Shown: positions 1 to 12,466 of the stretch, in pieces
Layout: each line of letters begins with the position of its first letter
Position numbering within the stretch: the stretch's first letter is position 1
Assembly (NCBI GenBank): GCA_000708835.1
Contig: DF237381.1
Span: forward strand, 1 to 64,000
DNA length: 64,000 bases
From: Klebsormidium nitens
Lineage: Eukaryota > Streptophyta > Klebsormidiophyceae > Klebsormidiales > Klebsormidiaceae
Direction: 5' to 3'
Program-made: the position numbers and the translations under genes
Notes under the pieces: model-generated
The model's input: the letters and a program-made list of their open reading frames with translations, nothing else
Told to the model about the DNA's origin: nothing
Database searches by the model: none

Positions 1-2075
1 AAAAAAAATCGAATGTTCCGCCTTACGGTATTCGCGGCGTGCAATTCCGGCCTGTAAGTTCTGGTCGGTACGTACCTGATCACGTCTGCCGCTTGCATTT
101 ACCAGGCGCATGGTATCGAACAGGTACCGGTACTACCGTAATCAATCAAGGCGGTACCTCACGCGCGCACTCTGGTTTCGTGGTTTCCCAGCATTGGAGG
201 AGACGGCGACCCTACACAATTGCACCTCTCTCCCTGAATCGCCGCCCTCTGCAGCGTTCTCTCCTGTCTTCTTGGGTTTTGCCTTCTGTCGAGCATCGCG
301 CCAAGCATCCTCTTCGCTGCTTGCGAACTGTTGCAATAAGCGTTATCTCTTGCGCAACCAGAGGGAAGGAAGGGTTGACAAAGACTGCATGTTTTCCGCC
401 AAACAAAGGTGGGTTTGAGAGCCGTTTATTCTTTGCTTTTCAGAAAGGTAGGTACGCTGTGCACTGATGTGTGACCGGTTTGCATGTGCAGAAGTATAGA
501 AGAGGGTGTATGTTTGGCGGCCATGGAAAAGGTTAACAGAGGAAGAGGCAAAGTAGCTTGGCCAAGGATGATACGTGGATTTTGTCGGTAGATCTGTTTA
601 GGATGTTTCAAAGAAGAGCGAGATGGATACAACCTCCTGTTTTCCATGTTGGTTTTCTAAGAGATACATGCGGGCATAGACTTCTTGGGTAACGCTTTCT
701 TATACACATACCAGCCGAGTTTTGTCAAGGCGCAGTCTGGGGGTCATGCAGTTCTTCTTTTGACAGGCCTTGTGGTCAAATCTAGGAGGTTCCAAGGACC
801 ATGCAACTCTTCCTAGTCATGCAAGTTCTCGCCGGTCTGGTTGGTTGCTATCAAGCAGGCTGTCATTTTCAAGAGCTTAGAGCTGTTAGTTGTCTCGTCG
901 CGGCCCGCTCAACATTTTTGCAGCTGTGGTCTTGTTACTAATTTGTGTTCCGAGTGTCGTTGCTATCAGATTGTTGTTTTCTAGTATGCTGATTGATGGT
1001 AGACAACAGTTGCCTCATACTGCAAACAAGCCATCCGTCGTTGTTCATGCCATGTGGTGTTTGTCCACCTTCCAGGACCATCTGCTCGTTGGTCGCATCA
1101 TGGAGGAACTTTTTCTTGCAGTGTTGCACTTCTGCAGCTGGTTATGTTTCCTTATGGGCCCAGTCGTCAATACAGTCGACTGGTCACACTCGTTGAAGGG
1201 ATCCTAGGCCCTTTTTATACTTGAGCTTAGATACATTGAGCTCCAGGAATTTTGAAAGCAAGGCTTTGCAAAGATTGACACGTGTATTGGTTTTTCTTTG
1301 CAGGTTGAATTTTCTGCCAATCCATCTGGACCCTGCTCTACCAAGCTCTCTTGCTCCCCCATCTTGACACCCTGGCAGGCTCTCAGTCTCATCGGATGTC
1401 AGAACGCCCTTGTGGCGAATGGGAGCAGTTGTCTGGCCTAGCTGCTGCAGCTGAGCCAACCCGATCTTGCGTTGACGGGGTCTGGAGGGTGCGCCGAATG
1501 GTGCAGGGGCTTGCCGTAGATTACGGCTAATTTCCCTGTGGTCCCGCGTCTCGAACCGAGGGGGTCGGGTCCTGTCATCGATGTGAGCGCGTGAAAGGCT
1601 GGGGCAGGAGCGAGGTGCTCTCCTCTCCAGTACCGGCTTCGCTTGCCACCTTGCAAGCGACAGATTCGTGTTCAACTGAGTTTGAAGAGTTCAAGAACAA
1701 TCTGCAGGCGAAAGCAGTCTGCACTCTGGGCTAGGCAGACAGTTGGTTGAAGCAGCAGGGTTCAGGCATTGCCGCTAGTCCAGTGCTCAGCAACATTACC
1801 AGCAGATGGTGGGTGTCCGTGCGCAAGTCCGAGCGCTGTCTGTGCTCTACTGGAAGGCCGCTGCCTCGTTCGAGGTGGCTGCTGGGGACGTGTTCGGGGT
1901 TTACTGTGCATAGGGTGCGGCCAACTGGGGGAGTTGGCCGCTGACTTCAGGTGGATCTGGTTAAGGTGTAACCGGGGGTTCAACGTCAGGGTTAACGGTA
2001 TACACAAGGGTTTTCGGAGTTAAACGGGTTTTTGAAGGGTCAGGAAAAGGTTGAGGGAGAATCAAACCAGGCAAG
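1..2075. other. Upstream region with no supported gene
   Basis: No convincing coding exon is seen before the LRR gene start at 2076. Open frames here (for example 1184-1675 on the minus strand) are low-complexity and rich in Arg and Pro, with no recognisable domain. The stretch just before 2076 is probably promoter and 5' untranslated sequence of the LRR gene, possibly with a non-coding exon. That is inference from position only. Confidence 0.4.
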
Positions 2076-5000
2076 ATGGGGTTGTTTTCGAGGTTCACGA
2101 AGAAGAAGGAGCAAAATGGGGTCAACCAGGAGCAGGTGCGCTGTCATGCTACTCTTGCTACTTACATTGCTTGCTTTGAGCACTCTTTGTTGAGAAGGCT
2201 CCTTCTCCAAGTAGCTCGCATTTGCCTGAGAATGCCTGAGAGCGGGGTACTTTTTTGCGTAGTTGCTTACTTGCCATCTTAGACTGGGAGCTCCGTGCGT
2301 GTGCCCGATCTGCTTGATAGTTGGATGCTACTGATAGAGCCAATCTGGATCATGTATCAAGCTGTAGGCACCGTTGTCATGCATTTTAGCAGGTTTGTTG
2401 GAGGTTTGTTGGTTGCAATAATTCCTTCCTCACACGCTTACTTCTGACCAATGGTGCTACTCGATGGTTTGGAGGTTCCGTCTGGTCAATTGGTAGACAG
2501 GGCTTACAAGCTGCTGAGCACGGCTCCTGTTCAGCCCAGGGCCGGGGCTGGTTTTAGAGCAAACGTCGCGATTTGTGTCTTGTGCTTGTGTTTCAACTGG
2601 CGGATGCAGTGATTAGAGAACCTGCAGGTCCTTCCACCCAGATCCCGCCGTCTATGACATGTACTTATCCTGGTTTTACCTTCCCTGTCCTCAGGAGGTC
2701 AGCAGTGCGCAGAGCAGTCCCAGGCGCCCTTCCTTTGAGAGCAAGCTATCTGCGCTCTCAAAGCAGAGCAGCCTTGCCCCCACCAAGGATCCTGACACCA
2801 AGGATCAGCTGTCTGCTGACTTAAGCAACGGGCTGCCCTCACCGAAGGTCGGGGGGGTGCCTGTTGTGCTGGACGATGTCCTGGGGGGGCCTCGTTCCTC
2901 TGGCAAAATCATCCCCCTGGTGGACAATGCGGTGGCGCCCAAGCTTGCTGTTGGTGCGGGGCTTCCAGAGGCGGGGAGCTCGTTTGGCACCGAGAAGGGG
3001 GTGCACTTTGGTGGCATTGACCGCCCCTCGTTCCAGGACGGTCCTTCGTTCCAGGACTCTGCGTACAGTGATCACATGAGGGGGGTGGATGTGCTTGAGG
3101 GCTCGGAAAGCGATAGCAGTGGTGAGGAGGGGGGGAGCGAGAGGGAGGAAGAAGGAAAGGAGGAGGAAGAGAGGGAGGACAACGAAAGCGAGTTTGGGAG
3201 GGATGAAGAGGAGCGGTTTGCAAACGAAGGGGGAAGGTTTAGGAATGACGAGCCCGACTTCTACGGGACAAAGGAAGGGAGCGAGGGGGGGTATCGGAGT
3301 GAGGGGGGGCGCACGCCGGAACGGGGAGGTGATGTGGGTCTGCGTTACCACAGCGGACCGGAAGTGTCCGAAGGCGAGATGAAGGGGAGCGGTCCGGGGT
3401 GCCATAACGAAGTGACGAGCCCCGAGGAGGGACCCCCCAGCAGAGGGGGGGGGAGCGGCGAGACCCCCTGGACGCAGGGACCGCTGGAAGAGGGCGAGCT
3501 GCCAAAGAGTGATAACGAGGCGCTGATGCTCGTTGCGACGTGGGAGAAGGAGAAGCACAAGAAGAAGCCGTGGTGGAAGGTGTTTGGGCCGGGGGCGCAC
3601 CAGAAGCACTCGGGGGGTGATTCGACTGACAACCTTACCCCCCGCAGCGGGTCAGACTCGGAGACGAAGTCGGGCCGCGACCTGTCCCCCCTCTCAGACT
3701 CCGCGGCGCTGAAGCGGAAGGAATCCATTTTCAGGGGGAGGGGGATGGCGGCAGAGAAGCAGAGCCAGGACAGCGAGCGGTCCCGCTCGCCCCTGTGGTT
3801 CTTCCGCCGGGAGGTCATGCACAAACAGGGGGGTGGTTCTGGCTCTCCGACCACCTCCCCACCACCGCGCGGCGTGGCACTTGAGCTCAGCAGCCCCCGC
3901 GCGAGCAACGGCAGTGCACTGGTGCGCGATGCGAGTCCGCTGCCGGTCGAGCCTGCCAATCCCGTTGCGCCAGCTGTTCTCCCCACAGTGGAAACAAGCG
4001 TCGCCGGACTTCTCCGGCGCGAGCACCTCCGAGCCGTTCCTGAGCGCCGCGAGCTCTCGTGGGTTAAGGAGTGGGTTAGCAAGATTGACCCCGCAGAAGC
4101 CCCGTCGGACGTTGAGCCGGAGACTGAAAGTGTGCCTGAGCCGTCTTCACCCCCGTCCTGGGAGGGCAACTTGCTCCTGGGTCCTGACCCCCCCGAGCTG
4201 AGCCTCAACCAAGCGCCGGGAAAGCCCCGGGATGCCGAAGTCCCGGCAAAAGCGGCCCCAAATGCTGACGTCGTTTTCGCGAACTCGGTCGCGAGCGAGG
4301 TGGACCTCAGGGCGGCGACGGCGCATCTTGGCGGTAGGGGCCTCAAGATGGTCCCGCCCTCGCTCAGCATCTTTGGGGCGCTCAAGTCGCTGGACCTGTC
4401 CCGCAACTCGATTGGTGAGTGGTTACTTCTGTTTTTGTTCGCCTCAGCTCATGTTTGTTCTATCAGCCTGCAATAACCGACCTTTAGCATGTTGCTGTGT
4501 TGGTTGTCTCTCAAGGTGCTACGGGTACTTTGAGAGTGTGTGCTTTACACGAACTGTACTGTTGCGACCGGCAATTTGGGTGCCCTTGTTTCTGGCCTTG
4601 GAGTATTCAGCAAACTTCTCTAGAGCACTACATATTCGCCGTTCTGAGTCAAGGTTGGAGACTGTCCTTGTCAGGTTTCCAGACCCCCATGCCACTTTCG
4701 AGATTGGAAAGGTGCGAAGTAAGGTTCTTTCAAGCTGCTGCGACAGAACATTTCTTTCTCTTCGCTCATCCAGCCCAAATCCCGTCTGGCGTGCTCCCCC
4801 GAGGCCTGCATTACCTGGACCTCTCCTTCAACAAGCTGACGGCCGTCGAGGGCCTCCGGGAGCTGACCCGCCTGCGCGTGCTCAACCTGCACGCCAATCG
4901 CATCGTGCGCATCGGCCACGGGCTTGCAACGTGTCAGTCGCTGAGGGAGCTGCACCTGGGTGGGAATAAGATCGGGGAGGTCGAGGGGCTGCACCGCCTG

Positions 5001-7438
5001 CTCAAGCTGCAAGTGTAAGGCGTCCCTGCAAATTCCTTTGATTTTGGAAGTCACGAGCTCTCCAAGTCGACACTGTGCTGGCCGACTTCACGAGCAGTCG
5101 TTTGTGCTCTTCTGAGGAGCATAGTTATCTCTTAGATTTTCCTGTTTTCGGGCAGGCTCCAGGTTTGTCTTCAGCATCGAAGTTGCAGTTATACGTCTGC
5201 ATCGATTGATATTCAAGCACTGGTCTGTATGCGTTCGTTTATCTTCGTTTCGTTGTTCGCTCTCGGGCTTTCACCTGAGCATTGAACGGACCGACTCCGC
5301 AGGATTCTACATCACATTTGAGTATCTTCCGCTCTTCTTCGACGTCTAGATCTGAAACCGGTTTGTTCTTTCCTTTGAAATCTTCCCACCTCTTCCTCCA
5401 GGCTGGACCTGAGCGAAAACAAGCTGAGCTCCACCAAGTCCCTTGGCCAGCTGGCAGCCAACTACAGCTCCCTTCACGCTCTCAATCTCATCGGCAACCC
5501 GGTCCTCGCGTCTGTCGGCTCCGACCAGCTCCGCCGCTTCATGGTGGGACTCTGCCCCCAAATCATGTACCTCAACAAGCAAGCTCTCAAGACGCTGTCA
5601 GGCCGCGACGTGGCAATGGAGCGCGCGGTGCTGGGCAAGAGCCACGCGGGGGCGCGGGGCGCCAAGCGCGAGAAGGGCCACGGGAAGTCGTCGCCCGTGC
5701 GCAGGTGAGATTTTCGGATGTGTGGAGTGTGCTTGGCCTCGTCCCTTTATTGCTGCCCTTGCATTGTTTGGAGAACACCATAGTGGTTGATAGAGCTTTG
5801 CTGCCACCCGCTGAGAAGGCAAGTTGCTGCCAATATGAAGGTGTGGAAGCTTTCTGCCGGCATTGCCTTTTGGAACGTCGTTTGGCAGCGCCCAATTTTG
5901 AAAGGCCGTTTAGTTTCGTGTCGCTTTGTCTTTTAGGGGACTGCGCATTGACCTGCCCTGTGGCAGGGTCCTCCGGCATGCGCCACTCTCTGGACAACTC
6001 GAAGCGCCTCTTTTTGGGCAGCGGTTTCGGCAGAGGCCGTGATTGACCTGCGTCCATCTTTTGCCACAGAGGCTACGCATCGACTGGCTCCGTGACAAGG
6101 CCCTTCAGCAAGCGCACCTCGCTGGACTGCTCAAAACTTCTATCCCAAACGACAGCAAATTGGCCGGGGCCTGTTTTCTTCTCTCTTCCTCTCGCAGGGG
6201 CCGCCCATCAACTGGCTCCGTGGCAGGGCCTTCCTGCTCTCGAACCTTGCTCGACCGCCCATAATCACAGCACTTTGTGCCGAGGCCCTGTTTTGAACTC
6301 TATCCTTCTTTTTCCTTACAAGGGCCGCGAGTCGACCGGCTCCGTGGCAGGGCCTTCCGGCAAGCGCACCTCGCTGGGCTGCTCGGCTCTCTTAACTTTG
6401 AAATGAGAGCAATTCACCAAGGCCTTGTATTGACCTTTTGCCTTGTTTTTCTACAGGGGTCGCGCGTCCACCGGGTCCGTGGCAGGGCCCTCCGGCAAGC
6501 GCACCTCGCTGGGCCGCTCCAAGAGCTCGTCCCGCCTGGCTGCCCCCGCTGTCGTCAGCCATCATCATCACCATCATCACCACAGGTCGTCGTCGCAGCA
6601 CAGGCACCACCACTCGCACTCGGGGGGCCACCACAATGCACACAGGTGAGGTTTCTAGTTTCTGAGTGTCTCAGTATATGCAATTTGGTTTTGTGTGTTT
6701 CTACAAGTTTGCAAAGTGTGCAAGGCCGTTGCTGTGACACGAGAGCGACAAAAAGAAGGAAAGTCTGGGGTGGGATCGTTGTTCTGAGCGCTTTCCAGGA
6801 GTTTGCAAGGCGACTATTGGGACTGGGCAACGATCGAAAGGACTGAAGAACCCTTTCCGGGTCGGCATGACTTCGTGCTGGTGTCTAGATTGGGGGTCAC
6901 AAAGGATTCACGGTTGATCAGGTCCCTCGCGCTTGTGACCGGTGCATACTTGTCAGGTGTATCTTGTCACAGCAGCTTTGAGCTGCACACAGGTGTTGCC
7001 GACTGTGGAAGGATTGCTCACCCTTGGCGCCTGAGTCATTTGGCCTGAGCTGCTTATTGCACGCTGGAGTGAATTGAGAGGTTTTTCCTCAAGTGGCATC
7101 GGAGGACCTGTCCAAACCTGACCGAGCTTTCAAGTATCCTCGGCGTTGTGTATCGTCTCTCCGGCCTGCTGTTGATGGATCCGCCGCTGACGAAAACCTT
7201 CGTACCGTGCAGCATTCCCCGGGAGGTACGCCCCATTGACACCACTGAGAATGGTCGCCCTGGCCCTCCGGAAGGTCTGAGCCCCTCGAAGCCTCCACGG
7301 CCCCCTTCCATGATCGCTCCGCAAGTGGGGGCGCCCTCCCAAGCAGGTGGATTTGAGTTCAACATCCCGAGAGTGTATAGTGAGAGCGCTATCGAGCCCC
7401 CCCGTCAGCTGGTCAAGCAGCAGAGTGGAGAGTTTTGA
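2076..7438 (+). CDS. Leucine-rich-repeat protein, outer-arm dynein light chain 1-like (plant At1g78230-type)
   Basis: Six coding exons join in frame: 2076-2135, 2695-4414, 4774-5014, 5402-5704, 6457-6645 and 7135-7438, giving about 938 residues. Residues 1-20 are a basic start (MGLFSRFTKKKEQ). Exon 2 encodes about 520 residues of disordered sequence with an acidic Glu/Gly/Ser tract and basic Ser-rich stretches. The LRR block starts near residue 545 and runs about 200 residues with SDS22-like repeats such as LKSLDLSRNSI, LHYLDLSFNKL, LRVLNLHANRI and LRELHLGGNKI. It ends in a cap-like segment (ALNLIGNPV, PQIMYLNKQAL). Exon 5 adds a Ser/Lys linker and a histidine-rich tract at about residues 810-840 encoded by a CAT/CAC microsatellite. 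The order of disordered N-terminus, LRRs and basic/His tail matches the plant family annotated as outer arm dynein light chain 1 protein, whose role is poorly known. The LRRs probably mediate protein binding. The last acceptor (7135) is the least certain junction. Confidence 0.8.
5937..6456 (+). repeat. Exon-5 head echo array in LRR intron 4 (4 copies + real exon)
   Basis: Four degenerate copies of the start of exon 5 lie in the intron before it. Their exon-like parts begin at about 5937, 6070, 6198 and 6323; the real exon starts at 6457. Spacings are about 133, 128, 125 and 134 bp. Every copy is preceded by an AG, like a 3' splice site. The core GGCTCCGTGGCAGGGCC and the AAGCGCACCTCGCTGG-like block are recognisable in the nearest copies and worn in the farthest. 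Frames differ between copies, so they are not one continuous coding repeat. Confidence 0.85.
6560..6640 (+). repeat. CAT/CAC microsatellite encoding a polyhistidine tract
   Basis: A run of CAT and CAC codons inside exon 5 of the LRR gene encodes eight consecutive histidines, followed by a longer His/Ser/Gly stretch. It is in frame and therefore protein-coding. Such tracts vary in length between alleles and can bind metal, but no specific role is indicated here. Confidence 0.85.
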
Positions 7439-10046
7439 GTGCTAGGTCGATTATGTCAGTTAGCGAACACTTTGCATACCATGTAGGTTTCGGTGGAGGT
7501 GTCGTAGTGCACAGGAACGTTGATTGGTAAGATATGCCTTCCAAGCGGAGTTCAGAGGAGTGGGGACGATCAAAGGATTCTTGTCTTGAATTGTTAGTCG
7601 TTGTTTGCACAACCACTGCTCCGTCTCGTGGCTATCCAGTTGAGACGAGCGGTCAAGAAGATGTCTCATTCGTTCACCATTTTGACCACTCTGAGTACAC
7701 CAATTTTTGATTGGTTGAAATGATGTTCCTTTGGTCACATCAACATGACTGGCCCGCCTCGGGGATTGACGCGGCGGGGGCTTGCCTCTTCTCGATGAAA
7801 ATCGTGGTAATGAATCTATCGAGGTTACTGGCTGAGTATTGGCCGGTGTTCGGCTACCCGACCTTCGTGCATAAACTTGTAGCGGCAAACCGGCACGGGT
7901 AGCTCTTGAGGCTGCCCCCGGGCCCCATGATCATCCAATTAAACGCGCAGTGACAAAGTTTGAGTTTTGGCAACCGCAGTACAGCATTACGTCTGGTCAG
8001 TTGAGAGGCAGCGCGGGCGCATTCGAGAACGAAGCAGAATTCTGCGCTGCGCGCGGGCCCGCAGTCGAATGTTTGCAAAGCGCCAGCTTTTGCTGCATAC
8101 GTTTTAACGTCGATTGATTGTCAACACAAATCTTGCGGAGACTGGTCGTACTCAGGCTTGCACCGCGATGTCATGATAGTGGCGCCCGAACCGCGAAGTT
8201 CTCTCACTGAATACTATAGCTCTCTCTTTACTAAAGTAAATTGAGGCAAGCCAATATTTGGGAGGCAAGAAGTGTTGCAGGCTTCAAGCGCCAATGCTTC
8301 GTGAGTCCGAATGGGGCGCGCCCAGAATCTCGCTTCTTGGACTTTCTTGGTAGTCCTTGTAATTGTATTATTGCAGTGATTAGGCCGGGCTTTTCAAACA
8401 AAAGTATAACACCAATTTCAGCTTTGACAAGACAAGCTGTCCGGGATGACTATCAGCTTAATTGGAACTTGAGAAAAAACTCAGAAGCCGCGGTCACGTT
8501 CAGTGAGTGCATTCACGTCTGCATGTATGTTGACGCGCGGTGAGATTGGACCTTCGACCCACATATATGGTGCTTGATGATCGATGATCATGATTGATCG
8601 AATTGAACGTAATCGCATGGTAGTGACGTGTCGCTTATGCATATGTTCATTGAAGGACTCTAGCTTTGATTTTCGTAGAGTCAGATTGAGTCCGGACATG
8701 ACTTACAGCTGTAGCAAGCTGTAGAGTCAACAAACTATCCCGGGTCTGCCGGAGACCGTGCTCCATGGCTCTAATGTGGCTAAGGGCGTTAATAAATGAG
8801 AAGTTACCATCGACCAATGATCGAAGATCGGATAATCGACTCGACGGAATCCAGATCTTTGAGTTAACATCATCTTTCTTGTTCATGAGCAAAAGCTTGT
8901 GCGGTCAACATCTCAAGTTCGTTAACATCATATATATCCGACATATTTTTTTTGCTCAACCAAAAGCTTGTGCGGTCATTGAACATCTAATTACGCATAC
9001 TTTACCGCACAGTCTTGAGCCTGGATCAGCAGGCCGCCCGCGCTACTCAGTAAGATTCTAGCTGCGGCCAGACCACGTCCTTTAAAGGAACGTCAGTACG
9101 AACGCATTACGATGCAAAGGCCAGGAACCCAAATCACAGGGCTAAGCATCGGAGGCAGTGCGTTAATTCATTGTGATACTCGCAAAGTAAGGTCAGCATC
9201 GAATCCGGCTGGACTTGCATGGGACGTACACAGTGGTTGCAATTGAGTCCTTTGACGCCGTCCAATCAGCATGCGTGCCGGTAATGTATGGCGCCGCGGA
9301 GTGGCGCTTGGTGCCTGCGGTTGCCATGAGACAGTGTCCTCATGCTTCATGATTTCTGAAACGGTATCTACCGAAGCTATGTACTTCGAACATGTACGTG
9401 CGCAAGTGTCAGAATCTTCCATCTTCAATCATCAAAATGCGTGCATGAGTTTACGTCAGTGATTGATGTGAAAGAAACTGAGTGGTCCAGGCTGCTGGCA
9501 CGAGACTTGAATGCTTCATGCACATGCACTCGCTTTTGAGTCTGAAAGAAAGCTTGAACGTTGATGCCGAAATTGAGCTCAACATCTCAATGTTACGTCA
9601 TGATGTGATTGATAGAGTATCATGTACTCGGTGATCGACTGGCAAGCTGGAGGGACGACCAGGGAAGACTCGCAAGTGGGCATCCAGAACCATCCAGTCT
9701 CAATACGACTTATTCTTATCATATTCAAAAAGCTGCCAATGCGTTTTAATTTATGTACAGCAGAGGACCTGCACTAGCTGGACGTTGTAGCTAAGCCACT
9801 GTATAACGTGCGAGAAGAATTAGCAAAACTCGGCTATAGGAACCATCGAATGATTGCCTGCTTCCTGCAGCTTAACCTCAGAATCAATCTGTACAACCCA
9901 CTTCCACATAGATACAAATGGTGTGTCTTGGCTCCACTTTGACCAACTTCCTCTCATCAGCTGTTGTAGCAACACCTTGGCCAACCCTGAAATTCCCCAT
10001 TGAAGTCCCCAGGTGTCTGCAGGTTTTGAAGAGCCTTGGCGGCTCC
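7439..10046. other. Intergenic spacer between convergent LRR and NHL genes
   Basis: No supported gene. The first part is presumably the 3' untranslated region of the LRR gene. The middle (about 8200-9700) is AT-richer than the flanking genes, with short palindromic GATC-rich patches near 8575-8600. Open frames are short and featureless. Confidence 0.4.
8891..8980. repeat. Short direct repeat pair
   Basis: The motif AAAAGCTTGTGCGGTC occurs at about 8891 and again at about 8963, each followed within a few bases by AACATCT. A small local tandem duplication in AT-rich spacer DNA; no function is apparent. Confidence 0.6.
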
Positions 10047-10658
10047 TCAGTAGCTCTGGTATTCTGGAAAGTCCCAACGCACTTTGCCTCGGCAGGCTGG
10101 CGTGCTACTAGCGAGCGTTGTTGCGTTGATCAGCTGGTTGCAGCTCACCGTCCCGTAGTAGGTAGCCGAACTGAAGTAGGCGTATTTTTGCGTGCCGCGC
10201 ACTGTGAAGGTTGTTGCAAGTGAAAGCTGACCACTGGAGTAACTTGAGCTGAAGCTCCTCCCAGGATCTCCTGTAAGGATGGCGTTCTCTATGGCGATGG
10301 AAGCGGCTGCTTTTCCAGTTTCTTTGTCGGGCACTACGATTGGAGGCAGGACCCCACGGCCTAAAGTGAGGCCCATAAAGGAGACCTCAACCAGCGTGGC
10401 CTGTACTTTCAGCTTGTGCTTTTTCTTGTTGCGTGCATCCATTGAAACTTCAACCCGGGCAGCGTTCACCAAGACCGAGCCACTTGTAGTGTCCGTCTCA
10501 AGGACCATCAGATTTGATAAAGACACAGGCTGGGGCGTCAAACTAGGCAGAAGAGGGCGGTCTGCCAGAGCCACGATCATTGCTAGAAGCCAGGCGATGA
10601 AAATTCCCCAAAAGGTGATGCAAAAGCAGCACATGAAGCACTTCCCCATGTCTACCAA
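10047..10658 (-). CDS. NDR1/HIN1-like (NHL) LEA_2-domain membrane protein
   Basis: Single-exon frame of 203 residues starting MVDMGKCFMC; a second Met at residue 4 could also be used. A short cytosolic head with a Cys cluster is followed by one strong membrane segment at about residues 8-31 (FCITFWGIFIAWLLAMIVAL), then an extracytosolic beta-rich domain. This is the LEA_2/NHL layout: an N-terminal anchor followed by a domain with a conserved pattern of short beta strands, here including VEVSMDARNKKKHKLKVQAT, LGRGVLPPIVVP and a late ATTFTVRGTQKYAYFSSATY stretch. Two cysteines near the C-terminus (SCNQL and PACRGK) resemble the paired Cys often seen in this family. Members sit at the plasma membrane and are linked to pathogen and stress responses in land plants. 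That role is family knowledge, not shown here. No intron or upstream partner is evident. Confidence 0.7.
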   Translation of the reverse strand: MVDMGKCFMCCFCITFWGIFIAWLLAMIVALADRPLLPSLTPQPVSLSNLMVLETDTTSGSVLVNAARVEVSMDARNKKKHKLKVQATLVEVSFMGLTLGRGVLPPIVVPDKETGKAAASIAIENAILTGDPGRSFSSSYSSGQLSLATTFTVRGTQKYAYFSSATYYGTVSCNQLINATTLASSTPACRGKVRWDFPEYQSY

Positions 10659-12466
10659 AGCCTGTCTGAAGCACGCTCCTACCTTGTCAGAAGCCCGTCA
10701 GAAGTTCTCTTTCAATGGTGGTGTAACGGTTACACCACCAGCTCACGCAGCTAGCCCTATATTAGCTCAAATACACATCAGCCCCTCAAGCTTGGAAACG
10801 CGCCGGGCCCCTGTGTTCACCACGGCTCGCAAGCAAGCTTTGTGTGATTGTCCAAAGCCTACTAAGAACAATGCTGTCTTTCTGTTTTCTAGAAGATCTT
10901 CGACCCAATTGAATAAAGACTTCCGGGAGACTTCCTTCCAGTAGGTTTACTTGTTGCCTTGTACTACGGAAAAGCTCAACTTGCAGCAACCTGCAGAAGT
11001 GATTCTCAGCTCTGCTGCTTCAGCTAGCTCAGGCTGGGGAGTGCGCAGAAATTGAGACCTCAAGATTACAAGATCCATTGCGGCCCTACTCCTAGCCTGC
11101 AGGGATCCCTCAAAGCTGGAGATTGCGCAACCCCTCGATCGATCAGGGCAGAATTCAACAAGGAAGACGCATAAAACGTTGTGCTCCACTGCCATCCGAC
11201 AGTTGAAGGTTAGAGCGATCGTGCGGCAGAAAGTCGGCGGCTGCAAAGATGTGGTTATCGGACGGTCTGTACTGTACTGAAATCTGGAAAATACCAAAAG
11301 TAGTTCTTGAAATTTGAAACTTGAAACACAGGGCGGCTGGCCGCGCCGCGTGTCCAAACCCTAGTAAGAAACGGACAGCTCGCATACGGTAGACCCTACG
11401 GCACGACCTTCAAAATTGNNNNNNNNNNNNNNNNNNNNNNNNNNNNNNNNNNNNNNNNNNNNNNNNNNNNNNNNNNNNNNNNNNNNNNNNNNNNNNNNNN
11501 NNNNNNNNNNNNNNNNNNNNNNNNNNNNNNNNNNNNNNNNNNNNNNNNNNNNNNNNNNNNNNNNNNNNNNNNNNNNNNNNNNNNNNNNNNNNNNNNNNNN
11601 NNNNNNNNNNNNNNNNNNNNNNNNNNNNNNNNNNNNNNNNNNNNNNNNNNNNNNNNNNNNNNNNNNNNNNNNNNNNNNNNNNNNNNNNNNNNNNNNNNNN
11701 NNNNNNNNNNNNNNNNNNNNNNNNNNNNNNNNNNNNNNNNNNNNNNNNNNNNNNNNNNNNNNNNNNNNNNNNNNNNNNNNNNNNNNNNNNNNNNNNNNNN
11801 NNNNNNNNNNNNNNNNNNNNNNNNNNNNNNNNNNNNNNNNNNNNNNNNNNNNNNNNNNNNNNNNNNNNNNNNNNNNNNNNNNNNNNNNNNNNNNNNNNNN
11901 NNNNNNNNNNNNNNNNNNNNNNNNNNNNNNNNNNNNNNNNNNNNNNNNNNNNNNNNNNNNNNNNNNNNNNNNNNNNNNNNNNNNNNNNNTCGCGTACAGG
12001 CGCTGGTGGGCGTTTTCGAGTCCGCGCGCTTATGAAACCAGGTACGTACCCCGACTGTCCTTAGCTGGTACCACCAAGTACCGCGTGCCAGCTGGTCATA
12101 CGGGGTGGACCCGGGGTCGCATATCTCAAACGGATAAGTTTGTGTGGTGCTGCGATTGGCGAATATGCTCCCCGGGCGGTTCCAGATTTGTTGGTCGAAC
12201 GCAATGCTATGCTGAGCCAATTTGTACTCTCCGTTCAAATATACCCGTCCGATATTGCCCCTTCTTACAACTGACGGCTACGATTTGATCAATGCGTACA
12301 ACTTGCTGTGCGGAAAGGAAGGTCGTATGCTGAGGAGGACGAGAAGCTTCCCCCGCTGTTTTTCTGCGTCGAGCATCTTTTGGCTGTGCAAAAGGCGGAG
12401 GAAGAAGGAGGAGCTTCAGCTTACGATACGTGGACGGGCGCATATTGATGCAAAATCCCCGATTTC
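10659..12466. other. Spacer between NHL and HSP20-like genes, interrupted by an assembly gap
   Basis: Contains the upstream region of the minus-strand NHL gene, the gap, and the upstream region of the plus-strand HSP20-like gene. The two genes diverge, so this holds both promoters. No coding exon is supported in the readable parts. Confidence 0.4.
11419..11989. other. Assembly gap (571 N)
   Basis: An uninterrupted run of N. The real size and content are unknown. Open frames spanning it are artefacts. Confidence 0.99.

Noticed and set aside
1184-1675. Minus-strand frame of 163 codons upstream of the LRR gene
   Set aside because: No domain, basic low-complexity composition, no flanking exons. 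Judged chance.
2839-4406. Minus-strand frames of 256 and 353 codons opposite LRR exon 2
   Set aside because: Antisense shadows of a GC-rich, low-complexity coding exon, with no domain. The plus frame joins in phase with LRR exons.
11396-12288. Long open frames on both strands across the N run
   Set aside because: They consist mostly of undetermined bases and are assembly-gap artefacts.
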